Source of the DNA: WANQ01 sp964448055
GTDB taxonomy: Archaea; Thermoproteota; Thermoprotei_A; Sulfolobales; WANQ01
Assembly (NCBI GenBank): GCA_964448055.1
Contig: CAYUVB010000002.1
Location: 26,526-90,525, forward strand
Reading direction: 5' to 3'
Length of the DNA: 64,000 bases
Under the pieces are notes generated by a model, which saw only the letters and a list, made by a program, of their open reading frames with translations, ran no database searches and was not told where the DNA came from. The position numbers and the translations under genes were made by a program. Shown piece after piece: positions 1 to 8,570 of the stretch; the stretch's first letter is position 1; each line of letters starts with the position of its first letter.

Positions 1-2
1 TT

Positions 3-563
3 GATCCATTAGATGGTAGCAGTAATTATTTATCCAATATACCCTGGTCAGCGGTAAGTATAGCTATAGCCGTGTATGGTAAATGTAATAGTTTAGACTG
101 TATTGTTGCTGGGACTATAGCTCCAATACATACGGGCATGCCTATATCGTTTGCTAAAGGTTATGGTGTTTTTAGAGGTAATAGTAGAGTTAATCCAGAC
201 ACGTATAGTGTTAAAGATATGGTATTAGGTTATTTTGACTATGGTAAAGGAACTAAAATATTAGATGAACTACTTCGTTCATGGTCTAATGTTAAAGTCA
301 GAAGCCTGGGTTGTGCTAGTTTAGAGATAACTTATGTAGCTTTAGGATACGCCGATGCTTTTATAGATGTAAGAGGCTGGTTAAGGAATGTTGATGTAGT
401 TGCTGCAATCGGAATAGCTAAGGAATTGAATACTTGGGTTACGAATACTCGTGGAGAATACCTAGATATACCTATAGATCGTGTAGTAAAGGTAGGAGAA
501 TTATTAGTAGCAAAGAACAAGAACGTATTAAAAAGAATACTGGATATAACAAGGAAGTACTAA
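3..563 (+). CDS. Inositol monophosphatase / fructose-1,6-bisphosphatase family protein, 5' end cut off
   Basis: Metal-dependent sugar phosphatase family. The reading frame is already open at base 3 and begins with DPLDGSSNY, the family's metal-binding DPxDG(S/T) motif. Near the C-terminus a second family block is visible (DAFIDVRGWLRNVDVVAA), whose last Asp is the usual metal ligand. About 186 residues are present; full archaeal members are roughly 250-270, so some 70 N-terminal residues lie outside the window. In archaea this family hydrolyses inositol-1-phosphate, fructose-1,6-bisphosphate or NADP; the sequence alone does not tell which. It converges on the prolidase gene with only 6 bp between them. 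Confidence 0.85.
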   Translation, partial: DPLDGSSNYLSNIPWSAVSIAIAVYGKCNSLDCIVAGTIAPIHTGMPISFAKGYGVFRGNSRVNPDTYSVKDMVLGYFDYGKGTKILDELLRSWSNVKVRSLGCASLEITYVALGYADAFIDVRGWLRNVDVVAAIGIAKELNTWVTNTRGEYLDIPIDRVVKVGELLVAKNKNVLKRILDITRKY

Positions 564-569
564 GTTTAG

Positions 570-1679
570 TTATAACTCCAACATTTTCGAGAACTTTGTT
601 AGTACTCTACAACCTCTACTTGTAACCAACACTAAATCCTCTACTCTTATCCCATAAACACCATCAAAGTATATTCCTGGCTCAATGGTTACAACCATGC
701 CTTTCTCTAATACGTCGTTAGAATTAGGACTAAGCGTTGGTAGCTCATGTACTTCAACCCCAACACCGTGACCTAAACCATGGATAAAGTATTTAGCCAA
801 TCCCTCTTTTCTTAGACACTCTCTAGCCTTAGAGTCCACTTCGGAAGCCTTTACACCAGGAGCTATGTAGTCTATAGCTTCAAGTTGAGCATTTATTACA
901 GCTTCTAGTCGTTTCTCAAATGTATCGTTGCTGTATTTGTAACTGAATGTTCTAGTCATATCACTACAATAGCCGTTGACTCTTGCACCTATATCAATTA
1001 ATACTATATCACTATTTCCAAGTTTTCTTTCAGATGGAACCGCATGGGGATATGCGGAATTTTCGCCAAACGCAACTATTGAAGGAAAAGCTGTTATAGG
1101 AGCTCCATAACTTTTCATGTAATATTCTATCTCACCTGCTAGCTCTAGCTCACTTATACCTTCGTGTATTTTATCAATAGCCTTCCTTAGCGCTTTTTCA
1201 GTAATTTCTACTGCTTTTAATATAAGGTCTATTTCTTCAGTAGATTTAATGCTACGTAGTTTCGAGAGATGCTTGCTCATGTCTATAAGTTCTTTATCTC
1301 TTAAGTATTGTTCAATTCTCTCATATGTACCTAATGTTATGTTCTTATCTAAACCTATTCTCTTATAATTTTCTAATTCTTTCTTGACTATTGACGGAAA
1401 ATCCCCACTAACATAGTTTTCTACTATAATTTCCTTTAGCGGATATCTAGAATAAGCTTTTACCATTACATTTGTATTCTTTACACTTGCTTTAGCTCTA
1501 GTGTACTCAAGTACTGGCACGTATAATTTAGCTACATTATCACGACATATTATTAGAAATCCTCCACCTTCATATCCCGTTAGGTAATATATGTTAGGTG
1601 TTGAGAGTACTAAGCTACACTCAATATTTTCCTTCTCCATTAGTTCTAAATATTTATTCATGTTACTGAGGAACAACAC
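570..1679 (-). CDS. pepQ: Xaa-Pro dipeptidase-like M24 metallopeptidase (prolidase)
   Basis: Cytosolic dimetal peptidase that would release residues from Xaa-Pro dipeptides. The C-terminal pita-bread domain shows the metal ligands in order: DIGARVNGYCSDMTRTF (two Asp), HGLGHGVG (His), EPGIYF (Glu) and RVEDLV (Glu). The N-terminal creatinase-like domain carries the typical NIYYLTGYEGG segment. Length (369 aa) fits archaeal prolidases. A TATA-like TGTATAAG at about 1701-1708 sits some 25 bp upstream of the GTG at 1679, which supports a leaderless GTG start; the ATG at 1661 (MNKYLELMEKEN) is the alternative. Fits a peptide-degrading lifestyle. Confidence 0.88.
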   Translation of the reverse strand: MLFLSNMNKYLELMEKENIECSLVLSTPNIYYLTGYEGGGFLIICRDNVAKLYVPVLEYTRAKASVKNTNVMVKAYSRYPLKEIIVENYVSGDFPSIVKKELENYKRIGLDKNITLGTYERIEQYLRDKELIDMSKHLSKLRSIKSTEEIDLILKAVEITEKALRKAIDKIHEGISELELAGEIEYYMKSYGAPITAFPSIVAFGENSAYPHAVPSERKLGNSDIVLIDIGARVNGYCSDMTRTFSYKYSNDTFEKRLEAVINAQLEAIDYIAPGVKASEVDSKARECLRKEGLAKYFIHGLGHGVGVEVHELPTLSPNSNDVLEKGMVVTIEPGIYFDGVYGIRVEDLVLVTSRGCRVLTKFSKMLEL

Positions 1680-1908
1680 CCTAGGTCACCAAAAGAATAT
1701 TGTATAAGCTATTAAAGTTCTTCACAAGGGCTATTATAAAGTCTTGTTGTTAGGGCTCTAAAACACGCCTAAAAACTATTAACCCTGCTAATAACATAAC
1801 TTCTTGAATAGGAAGTCTATGAAGTATATTGGTAAGATATAGCAAGAACATAGGGACAAGAGCAAGTACATTAGTATAATTGAATAATCGTACGGGGTGT
1901 ATACGCAA

Positions 1909-2187
1909 ATGGTTGTTGGTAACGGTGTTAGAGTAAAGAGTAAGCTCTTGTGTCCCCGATGTGGTACAAACTTGGAATATATGGCTGAAGCAGAGACTAC
2001 AGGGAACGGCTCTAAAACCATAACGTATTTCTATAGATGTCCTAGATGCGGATATAGGTTAGATGATGAATTACTAATAGTGAGAAAGGCTTCTTCAAGC
2101 ACAATAGTAAGGGTCATAAAGAAGCGTATAGGATTCGAACAAACCATTATGGGATTAAGGCCTTCAATAGAGATTAGGTTAAGGTAG
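1909..2187 (+). CDS. Small zinc-ribbon protein
   Basis: About 92 residues with two CPRCG knuckles separated by about 28 residues (LLCPRCGTNLEY and YRCPRCGYRLDD), a classic zinc ribbon of the transcription/translation type; a basic C-terminal tail follows. No enzymatic domain is seen and the function is unknown. ATG at 1909 is preferred over the in-frame GTG at 1897 because GGGGTG at 1894-1899 gives a Shine-Dalgarno-like site at proper spacing. Its 3' end overlaps the 3' end of the convergent membrane protein gene by 14 bp. Confidence 0.7.
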   Translation: MVVGNGVRVKSKLLCPRCGTNLEYMAEAETTGNGSKTITYFYRCPRCGYRLDDELLIVRKASSSTIVRVIKKRIGFEQTIMGLRPSIEIRLR

Positions 2188-2893
2188 CATCATCTTTTTT
2201 ATTAACTTGAATACCTCCGTAGTTCTCAACAATGTTCTGTAATCTAAAGACATCCCTTGTATATAGTCTTATTATGGATTTTACACCTTTAGGTTTCTTC
2301 GGTATAAGCTGTATGAATCTTCTTCTATAATTCACTTCAACCTCGTATTCATTTAGCGGAAATGGTACAGTAACACCTTTACCTACAATACCTTTGATAG
2401 TTACTATGTATTGATTAGGTATCATTAAAGCATAACCTGATTTCCTTGATGTGAAATATTGTATTACTCTACCAGTTATTATGAACAGCTCATACATTAT
2501 CAGTGCTCCAACGAATCTTAGAATAGGGTCTTCTCCGCTAAAATACGGCTGTCTTACATAATTGTTGTACAGTACTGATATCACTATTATAGCAGGCAAA
2601 CTTGCAAATGAGTAAAACATGCCTTTGAACTGTTTAGCAAGTTCGCCTTGTAATTTTGGGTCCCTCATAGCTATTTCTAGGGCATCTTTTTCTTCTAATA
2701 ATTTCCGTGCGCTAACTATTTCCTGATATCTACCCGTTATCCTAGTCTTTATCATACTATAGCCCATAGTAAACGGTATTATCAACATGAATGCTATTAC
2801 GAGTAGCCAGAAGTACTGAGGCGCAAATGTTGCAACAAGTGAAAACACTATTGCAAATACTTGGCTAAGTACTAGTGATTTTATAGTAGACAT
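2174..2893 (-). CDS. Conserved archaeal membrane protein of unknown function
   Basis: About 239 residues. Two N-terminal hydrophobic segments (roughly residues 8-27 and 30-50), a charged helical stretch rich in E, K and R (about 55-90), two more hydrophobic segments (about 92-112 and 120-140), then a soluble basic domain of about 90 residues. The TM / charged helix / TM order recalls EMC3/YidC-like DUF106 proteins, and DUF2208 is another option; I cannot assign either with confidence. ATG at 2893 is used; an in-frame TTG at 2902 is possible. It is divergent from the secreted protein gene at 3008. Confidence 0.6.
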   Translation of the reverse strand: MSTIKSLVLSQVFAIVFSLVATFAPQYFWLLVIAFMLIIPFTMGYSMIKTRITGRYQEIVSARKLLEEKDALEIAMRDPKLQGELAKQFKGMFYSFASLPAIIVISVLYNNYVRQPYFSGEDPILRFVGALIMYELFIITGRVIQYFTSRKSGYALMIPNQYIVTIKGIVGKGVTVPFPLNEYEVEVNYRRRFIQLIPKKPKGVKSIIRLYTRDVFRLQNIVENYGGIQVNKKDDATLT

Positions 2894-3007
2894 CCTCTGC
2901 AAAGTCTCTCTTCTCCCTCTTACTTATTAATACAACTCTAAGCAACAAAATAAAATCTAGACTAGCCTTATAAATCTGTATGTCATAGATAAACACGGCA
3001 TAGATAT

Positions 3008-3883
3008 ATGACACCACAAATATTAAAGATCACGGTCTTGCTTTTACTGGCAATGTTATTCTTTCAAGACCAGATAGTAATAACCATATACAATGAGACA
3101 CCGTTCAATATAACAATGGAACTAGAAGGCGAAAAATTAATCATTCCACGAAATCATGCCCTGGAAACAGCAATTCCCTTTTCACTCAATCACATTAACA
3201 TTATGATTAGAGGACGTACCGTTACAATACCAGTAAATGGATTTACTTCTAGGCAACATCTATACATACGACTGAATGATAACGTAATTTATGCTATAAT
3301 TAAACCCCATAATTTGAGTATTGATATAAAAAATATAGAGGTGAAAACTGTAAGGTATGTAGTAGGTTCTGGTCTTCTACTACAAATATACCTAAATACT
3401 TCAATTATAAACAATACTAGCATTATAAGCTCAATATATTGTACTAGTACCAGGTGCATGGATACACGTTCTATTACAACAATACACGTTGAAGGAAACC
3501 GTATATTATTAACTATAAATGTCGAGAAAGCAAAATTACCGTTCATTGATGTCATAAATAATAGTGTTAACATTATAGTAGGAGTGGATAATAGTTATAT
3601 AGCGTTATTATACAGCCATGATATGTATACAAGTAGGCTAAACATGCATGTTAAAACAATTACCAATACAAGTAAAGTTCATGAATCTATGATTATTAAT
3701 GAATTTTATACTATTACGTCAAGGCCTATAACGAGCAATCATGAAAATATATTTCAAATTAAAACTTATGCACAACCACAACATACCATGATATCTCCAA
3801 ATGAGGAATTATTACTTATTATCGCTGTGTTAGTCTTAATAATATCGACATATGTTAGCTTGAAGATAAGTAAGGGTAGTTAA
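3008..3883 (+). CDS. Membrane-anchored extracellular protein, unknown
   Basis: 291 residues: an N-terminal hydrophobic signal/anchor (ILKITVLLLLAMLFF, residues 5-19), a long Thr/Asn/Ile-rich beta-type ectodomain with many N-x-S/T sequons, and a C-terminal hydrophobic helix (LLLIIAVLVLIISTYV) followed by a short basic tail. This is the layout of an archaeal cell-surface protein held by a C-terminal anchor. Two Cys about eight residues apart (CTSTRC region) could form a disulfide. I recognise no family. It is a single gene with its own upstream region of about 105 bp, divergent from the neighbouring membrane protein. Confidence 0.6.
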   Translation: MTPQILKITVLLLLAMLFFQDQIVITIYNETPFNITMELEGEKLIIPRNHALETAIPFSLNHINIMIRGRTVTIPVNGFTSRQHLYIRLNDNVIYAIIKPHNLSIDIKNIEVKTVRYVVGSGLLLQIYLNTSIINNTSIISSIYCTSTRCMDTRSITTIHVEGNRILLTINVEKAKLPFIDVINNSVNIIVGVDNSYIALLYSHDMYTSRLNMHVKTITNTSKVHESMIINEFYTITSRPITSNHENIFQIKTYAQPQHTMISPNEELLLIIAVLVLIISTYVSLKISKGS

Positions 3884-3945
3884 CAGACTTTGTTCCGTAA
3901 ACCTAATATAATACTATCAATTAGATCCTTGGTGTTTAATAGTAA

Positions 3946-4000
3946 AATAAGGTGATACTAGTATGAGTAAAGTTGATGAGGCATTAGAAGCTCTACGTAA
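3946..4000 (+). repeat. 55-bp exact duplicate of 4101-4155 flanking an N gap (assembly artefact)
   Basis: Bases 3946-4000 (ribB ribosome-binding site and first codons) are identical to 4101-4155 on the other side of the 100-N block. A 55-bp terminal identity is the signature of two contigs that overlap by one assembly k-mer but were joined as a scaffold. The copy at 3963-4000 is therefore not a second ribB start or a pseudogene. Confidence 0.92.
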
Positions 4001-4100
4001 NNNNNNNNNNNNNNNNNNNNNNNNNNNNNNNNNNNNNNNNNNNNNNNNNNNNNNNNNNNNNNNNNNNNNNNNNNNNNNNNNNNNNNNNNNNNNNNNNNNN
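4001..4100. other. Assembly gap, 100 N (probably false gap)
   Basis: Exactly 100 N, a fixed placeholder size. Because the 55 bp on both sides are identical, the real sequence probably has no gap: removing the Ns and one repeat copy joins the upstream region directly to ribB. Confidence 0.95.
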
Positions 4101-4117
4101 AATAAGGTGATACTAGT

Positions 4118-4804
4118 ATGAGTAAAGTTGATGAGGCATTAGAAGCTCTACGTAAAGGAGAGCCGGTACTCGTTCTTGACTCCTTATCACGTGAGCGAGA
4201 AGTAGACATGGTGTATTATGCCGGATTAATAGACTATAATAAGATATACATTTTACGTAAAGATGCAGGAGGATTAATATGTTATGCAACTTCCCATAAG
4301 ATAGCAGAACCTTTAGGCTTAAAGTTTATGTCAGACGTATTATCACTAATACCTGATTATGTTCCTTTGACTAGTAGAGTATTAGGTTATGGTGATAAGC
4401 CAGCTTTTAGTTTATGGGTTAATTATATTGGTGTTAGAACTGGTATTAGTGATAGGGATAGAGCATTAACAATACGAAAATTACATGAAGTTATAAGCAA
4501 TGCATGGAGGGGTAATATTGATAAAGCTAGGAAGATGTTCTATAATGAATTCATCTCCCCAGGACATGTACCAATACTCATTTCTCGTGGTTTAAGTAAA
4601 CGTAGAGGTCATACAGAATTAACTATAGCATTAAGTGTATTGGCAGGTCTTGAACCAAGTATAGTACTAGCGGAAATGCTTTCAAAAGGTGAATCAATGA
4701 GTCTAAATGAAGCAAAGAAGTATGCGGAAAGAAATGGGTTAATTATAGTTTCCGGTGATGAAATAATAAGAGAAGTCAAGTCAAGAGGTCTACAAGATGT
4801 ATAA
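4118..4804 (+). CDS. ribB: 3,4-dihydroxy-2-butanone-4-phosphate synthase
   Basis: Converts ribulose-5-phosphate to formate and the four-carbon unit of the riboflavin xylene ring; Mg-dependent and cytosolic. The N-terminal VLVLDSLSREREVDMVYYAG matches the family's acidic active-site loop, followed by DAGGLICYAT and, near residue 165, a CisGHVPIL-like segment (SPGHVPILISRGLSKRRGHTE). Length (228 aa) matches archaeal stand-alone RibB. The Shine-Dalgarno-like AAGGTGA at 4104-4110 fixes the ATG at 4118. First gene of a tight riboflavin operon; its last 8 bp overlap ribC. Confidence 0.95.
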   Translation: MSKVDEALEALRKGEPVLVLDSLSREREVDMVYYAGLIDYNKIYILRKDAGGLICYATSHKIAEPLGLKFMSDVLSLIPDYVPLTSRVLGYGDKPAFSLWVNYIGVRTGISDRDRALTIRKLHEVISNAWRGNIDKARKMFYNEFISPGHVPILISRGLSKRRGHTELTIALSVLAGLEPSIVLAEMLSKGESMSLNEAKKYAERNGLIIVSGDEIIREVKSRGLQDV

Positions 4805-5264
4805 GATAGGAGTTGTTGATACTACTTTTGCTAGAGTAGATATGGCTTCTCATGCAATAAGGGTGATAAAGGAACATTTACCTAATTCTAAGATAATAAG
4901 GTATACCGTGCCAGGTATCAAAGACATACCGGTGGCAGCAAAGAAATTAATAGAAGAATATGGATGTGATATAGTTATAACATTTGGTTGGGTTGGTTCC
5001 TCGATAATTGATAAGTACAGTTATCTTGCACTAAGCATTGGTTTAATTATGACACAGTTGTTAACCAATAAACATATAATAGATGTGACTGTTCATGAAG
5101 ATGAGGCGTCAGATCCCGATGAACTATATAGAATAGCTGTTGATAGAGCAAGAAAACATGCATTAAACGTTGTTGCTTTGCTTAAAGGTAAAGATACATT
5201 AACTAAGAAAGCTGGTATGGGTATTAGACAAGGATTACCTGACGTAGGTCCACTAAAAACTTAA
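4797..5264 (+). CDS. ribC: Archaeal-type riboflavin synthase
   Basis: Dismutates two 6,7-dimethyl-8-ribityllumazines to riboflavin and the pyrimidine. It belongs to the archaeal family that resembles lumazine synthase, not bacterial RibE: GVVDTTFARVDMA, YTVPGIKDIPVAAKK, and VTVHEDEASDPDELYRIAVDRA are its hallmarks; 155 aa is the usual size. The start ATG overlaps the ribB stop region by 8 bp, which implies translational coupling. Followed 49 bp later by ribH, so the last two steps of riboflavin synthesis are adjacent. Confidence 0.95.
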   Translation: MYKIGVVDTTFARVDMASHAIRVIKEHLPNSKIIRYTVPGIKDIPVAAKKLIEEYGCDIVITFGWVGSSIIDKYSYLALSIGLIMTQLLTNKHIIDVTVHEDEASDPDELYRIAVDRARKHALNVVALLKGKDTLTKKAGMGIRQGLPDVGPLKT

Positions 5265-5313
5265 TATCGCTAATATTAAGATAAAGCGGTGTGATAGAAT
5301 TCTAGAGCACTGA

Positions 5314-5796
5314 ATGGGTGTAAGAGATTTGGTGGAAAACACTGTTAGGCTAGGAATTGTGGTATCTGAGTTCAATTATGATATAACATACCTAATGCTT
5401 CAGAAAGCTCTTAACCATGCTGAATTTCTTGGGGCAAAAGTGACTATAGTTTTCAAAGTACCAGGTACTTATGATATGCCATTAGCTGTGAAGGCATTGC
5501 TCGAACGTGATGATGTTGATGCTGTAGTTACATTAGGTGCTGTAATACAAGGTGAAACTAAGCATGATGAAGTAGTAGCTAATCAAGCAGCAAGAAAACT
5601 TATTGATTTAAGTATAGAGTACGGTAAACCTGTAACTCTTGGAATAATAGGTCCTGGAGCTAGTAGAATGCAAGCGCTTGAAAGAGTAGAAGAATATGCC
5701 AGAAGGGCTGTTGAAGCAGCTGTAAAGTTGGCAAAAAGGCTTACTAAGTTTAAGCAATTGGAGGACAGTAGTGGAGAAACTATGGTAATAGAGTAA
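5314..5796 (+). CDS. ribH: 6,7-dimethyl-8-ribityllumazine synthase
   Basis: Condenses 5-amino-6-ribitylaminouracil with dihydroxybutanone phosphate. Typical motifs are present: GIVVSEFNYDIT (substrate site), KVPGTYDMPLAVKALL, and TLGAVIQGETKHDEVVANQAA, where the HDE region carries the catalytic His. 160 aa fits the family. It is the third gene of the operon; arfA starts 12 bp after it. The charged C-terminal tail (KFKQLEDSSGETMVIE) is variable in the family. Confidence 0.95.
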   Translation: MGVRDLVENTVRLGIVVSEFNYDITYLMLQKALNHAEFLGAKVTIVFKVPGTYDMPLAVKALLERDDVDAVVTLGAVIQGETKHDEVVANQAARKLIDLSIEYGKPVTLGIIGPGASRMQALERVEEYARRAVEAAVKLAKRLTKFKQLEDSSGETMVIE

Positions 5797-5808
5797 GGGT
5801 CCGATGTA

Positions 5809-6525
5809 ATGGTGAAAATAGGTGTACTAAAACTTGAGGGTTATAGAGAGTGGACTGAAAGTATAGGTTTTGATAGAGAATGGATCATACAGACTATTCA
5901 AGCGAATATGTATAAATGGCTTCAAGAGAGAATTTCCAGAATTAATGGATTTGTAATACCACTAAGATATGATTATATGGTGCTTATACTTGAAGGTGTA
6001 GATGATAATGATGTACTAGACGTAATTGAAAACTTCTCTTCTTTATCACCAGTTCCCATAAGATTAAGTATAGGTTGTGGTAAAACGCCTTATCAAGCAC
6101 AAGTAATAGCAACTAATAGACTTGTAGAAAATAATTGTATGATATGTATTGAGGAATGTAAACCTATGGAAATAGTAGCAGCTCACTTCGATGTAAATGA
6201 CTTCTCCAGTTTAGTAAATAAGTTAAGTGTATATGATACATATATCGAAGTTGAAAAACTATGCATAGATCTTAGTAAAAGGATACAGAAGCTTGGAGGA
6301 ATATCACAGTACCTTGGTGGCGACAACATATTGGCGTTTGTCTCAATAGATGTTATTGAAGATATTAAGAAGATAGTGGATTCTATTCCAGGATTAAAGG
6401 TAGGAATAGGTGTATCAAATAATACGAGGAAAGCATTAGAGAATGCAGCAAGAGCGTTAGACATTATTCGTCGTAATAGAGGCAAGGAAAATATCAATTA
6501 CATGGTCATACAAAGCAATGAATGA
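5809..6525 (+). CDS. arfA: GTP cyclohydrolase III
   Basis: First step of the archaeal flavin/F420 branch: GTP to the formylated pyrimidine (FAPy) phosphate. 238 aa, with the duplicated GGDEF-like fold of the family: KLEGYREWTESIG at the N-terminus, IPLRYDYMVLILEG and a second half with YLGGDNILAFVSIDV near residue 165. The TPYQAQVIATNRLVE segment corresponds to TPYEAQ in the methanogen enzyme. ATG at 5809 follows ribH by 12 bp. The operon therefore holds both the entry step and the last three flavin enzymes. Confidence 0.9.
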   Translation: MVKIGVLKLEGYREWTESIGFDREWIIQTIQANMYKWLQERISRINGFVIPLRYDYMVLILEGVDDNDVLDVIENFSSLSPVPIRLSIGCGKTPYQAQVIATNRLVENNCMICIEECKPMEIVAAHFDVNDFSSLVNKLSVYDTYIEVEKLCIDLSKRIQKLGGISQYLGGDNILAFVSIDVIEDIKKIVDSIPGLKVGIGVSNNTRKALENAARALDIIRRNRGKENINYMVIQSNE

Positions 6526-6551
6526 AGTTTATAGTAACTAATGTTTTTGTT

Positions 6552-7943
6552 CTACATTCCTTCGATACTATACATCTTTGCCCCTCTCTTATCTGCATGT
6601 TTCTTTATTAACTCAAGAACACGGCTTGTCAGCTCCTTTAAACGTTGTCTATTTCTTGCTTCTACGTATATTCTTATTTTTGGCTCTGTCCCACTCTTTC
6701 GGACTAAGACCCATGAATAATCATCGTAATCTAGTCTTACACCATCAATGGTTGTTATCCTAACATTTCCCTTTACTGATAATAGGTCTTCTACTACATC
6801 CTTATACACATCCGCTATCTTTTCTTCATCAAATTTAATTGATACACGTTTACTAGGATAATTAGGTATATCTTTTAGAAGATCATCTAAACTACCGTGG
6901 GTTAAGATTAGGTTCGTTAGCCATGCAGCTTGATATATACCATCAACCCATAACCCCCAATCTGGATCTATTAGCTTCCATGGTTCAGCAGCTAATAGTA
7001 CATTTGTCCTTTCCTTTAATTTTTCATGGGTCTTACCCAATTTCCACCTAATGATCTTTCCTCCATATCTTTCAACAACTTCTTCAACCGCTCCTCCAAC
7101 ATCTATGGACACTATTATATAACCCTTTCTATCACTTAACTTCAATTTTGCATATAAAGCAATTAATCGATCTTGTTTTATAAATCCTTGTTTTCTAGTT
7201 AGTACACTTAATCTGTCAGCATCTCCGTCATGTGCAAAAGCCACTTCGGCGTCAAGCGAACTTAGCAAGTCATTTAAGTAATTCAATACATCAGGTCTAG
7301 GTTCTGGTGTTCTTCCCGGGAAGAATCCATCAGGATTACAATGTATGGTTAACGTCTTAGCTCCTAGGCTTCTTAGTATTCTTGGTGTAATATTATATGC
7401 TGCGCCATTTGCGCAATCAACTATAACTCTTACACTACGTTTAGGCATCATCTTGAATTTGTCTATTAGTTCCTCTACATATTCTTCTATTAAGTTTGGT
7501 ATACTTATAGGTTTACCTACACGATCCCATGGCACGTAATAGTCCTTATCGATGTTTTCAAGTAGTTCCTCTATTTCCTCCTCCATCTCAACAGTATACT
7601 CCATACCATTAGAATCATAGACTTTGAATCCATTATCTTCTGATGGATTATGACTAGCTGTTACGGATACACCTACCTTTGCATCGGTCTTATGTGTAGA
7701 ATATGCTACGATAGGTGTGGGTGCTAGACCTAGGATTAGAACATCTAACCCTCCACTCATGGCGCCCGAAGCTAATGCGTAGGCAAGTAATGGTGATGTA
7801 GTTCTTACATCATGTCCTAGTACTAGTTTTCCGGAAGAATCATTGTACTTAGCTAGTGCTAGACCTAAGTTAAATGCTAACTGAGGATTCACCTTCTTAA
7901 GATACCTTGCTCTTATGCCGGCGGTTCCAAATAATTTAGGCAA
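6552..7943 (-). CDS. glmM: Phosphoglucosamine mutase-like phosphohexomutase
   Basis: Alpha-D-phosphohexomutase that shifts phosphate between C6 and C1 of glucosamine, glucose or mannose. All four signature loops are visible: VSVTASHNPSEDNGFK with the phosphoserine, AHDGDADRLSV for Mg binding, a sugar-specificity loop near AAEPWKL, and VRKSGTEPKIRIYVEA for phosphate binding. 463 aa is typical. TTG start at 7943. Because glmS and a GlmU-type protein sit 6 kb away, GlmM activity is likely, but archaeal members often accept several sugars. Convergent with arfA (26 bp apart). Confidence 0.88.
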   Translation of the reverse strand: MPKLFGTAGIRARYLKKVNPQLAFNLGLALAKYNDSSGKLVLGHDVRTTSPLLAYALASGAMSGGLDVLILGLAPTPIVAYSTHKTDAKVGVSVTASHNPSEDNGFKVYDSNGMEYTVEMEEEIEELLENIDKDYYVPWDRVGKPISIPNLIEEYVEELIDKFKMMPKRSVRVIVDCANGAAYNITPRILRSLGAKTLTIHCNPDGFFPGRTPEPRPDVLNYLNDLLSSLDAEVAFAHDGDADRLSVLTRKQGFIKQDRLIALYAKLKLSDRKGYIIVSIDVGGAVEEVVERYGGKIIRWKLGKTHEKLKERTNVLLAAEPWKLIDPDWGLWVDGIYQAAWLTNLILTHGSLDDLLKDIPNYPSKRVSIKFDEEKIADVYKDVVEDLLSVKGNVRITTIDGVRLDYDDYSWVLVRKSGTEPKIRIYVEARNRQRLKELTSRVLELIKKHADKRGAKMYSIEGM

Positions 7944-7958
7944 CTGTTTCCCGTGTTA

Positions 7959-8483
7959 TCAACGCTTAGCTTTTGAGAAAATATATTTTGCTGGTGCAAT
8001 AGTTATTGAAGCAACTTCAACATGTTTATGTATTTTTAATACCCTAATGTAGATCTCCCATTCATAATTTCTTAGGTCTACCTTTCTATTTATCTTAGAA
8101 GCAATATATCTAATAGCCTCGTCTGTATGTGCAATTTTATTATTACGCCAGTATAGGTGTCTTCCTTCCAAAGTTATTCTAAATGTAGCGTTTGGAGGGA
8201 TCTTTGTATAATATTTCCATACAATCTCCGCTACATCTTCAACATAGGGCTCGATCACAATATCTACAGGTATAACTCTAAGTATGGGTGTATCTTTAGG
8301 CAATTTTTCAATGATTTTCTCAACAGCTTCATAGGGATCACTTACCCTTAATATTATTCTAGATTGCGAAACATCAACTATATTGAATTTCTCAAGTATA
8401 TTCTTTAGTTGATCTAAAGCCCATTTATAGTTAGCATAGGAGGGTTCATGTGTTACTATTAAGTTGAACGATAGATTGTTCAT
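7959..8483 (-). CDS. THUMP-domain RNA-binding protein, Tan1-like
   Basis: 174 residues: an N-terminal ferredoxin-like half (LIVTHEPSYANYKWALDQL ... ILRVSDPYEAVEKI) and a THUMP half (RVIPVDIVIEPYVEDVAEIV ... LEGRHLYW). No catalytic domain is attached, as in eukaryotic Tan1, the partner needed for N4-acetylcytidine in tRNA. A role in tRNA modification is inferred from the fold pattern. It sits 15 bp upstream of the phosphohexomutase on the same strand. A second THUMP-only protein lies at 24762-25325. Confidence 0.75.
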   Translation of the reverse strand: MNNLSFNLIVTHEPSYANYKWALDQLKNILEKFNIVDVSQSRIILRVSDPYEAVEKIIEKLPKDTPILRVIPVDIVIEPYVEDVAEIVWKYYTKIPPNATFRITLEGRHLYWRNNKIAHTDEAIRYIASKINRKVDLRNYEWEIYIRVLKIHKHVEVASITIAPAKYIFSKAKR

Positions 8484-8570
8484 AGTTGTCGCCTAGCGTG
8501 TATGTGAGAACATCGTATGTACTAGCTTTTATATCCACCGTTTAACAGATAAATACCAGGTTTAATTACC

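Noticed and set aside
3963..4000. A second, truncated ribB start
   Set aside because: It is an exact copy of the sequence after the gap and ends at the Ns; overlapping contig ends explain it better than a pseudogene.
5290..5313. C/D-like GTGATAG-12-CTGA before ribH
   Set aside because: Only half of an sRNA is visible, the sequence is AT-rich, the C box has two mismatches and the CTGA overlaps the ribH start.
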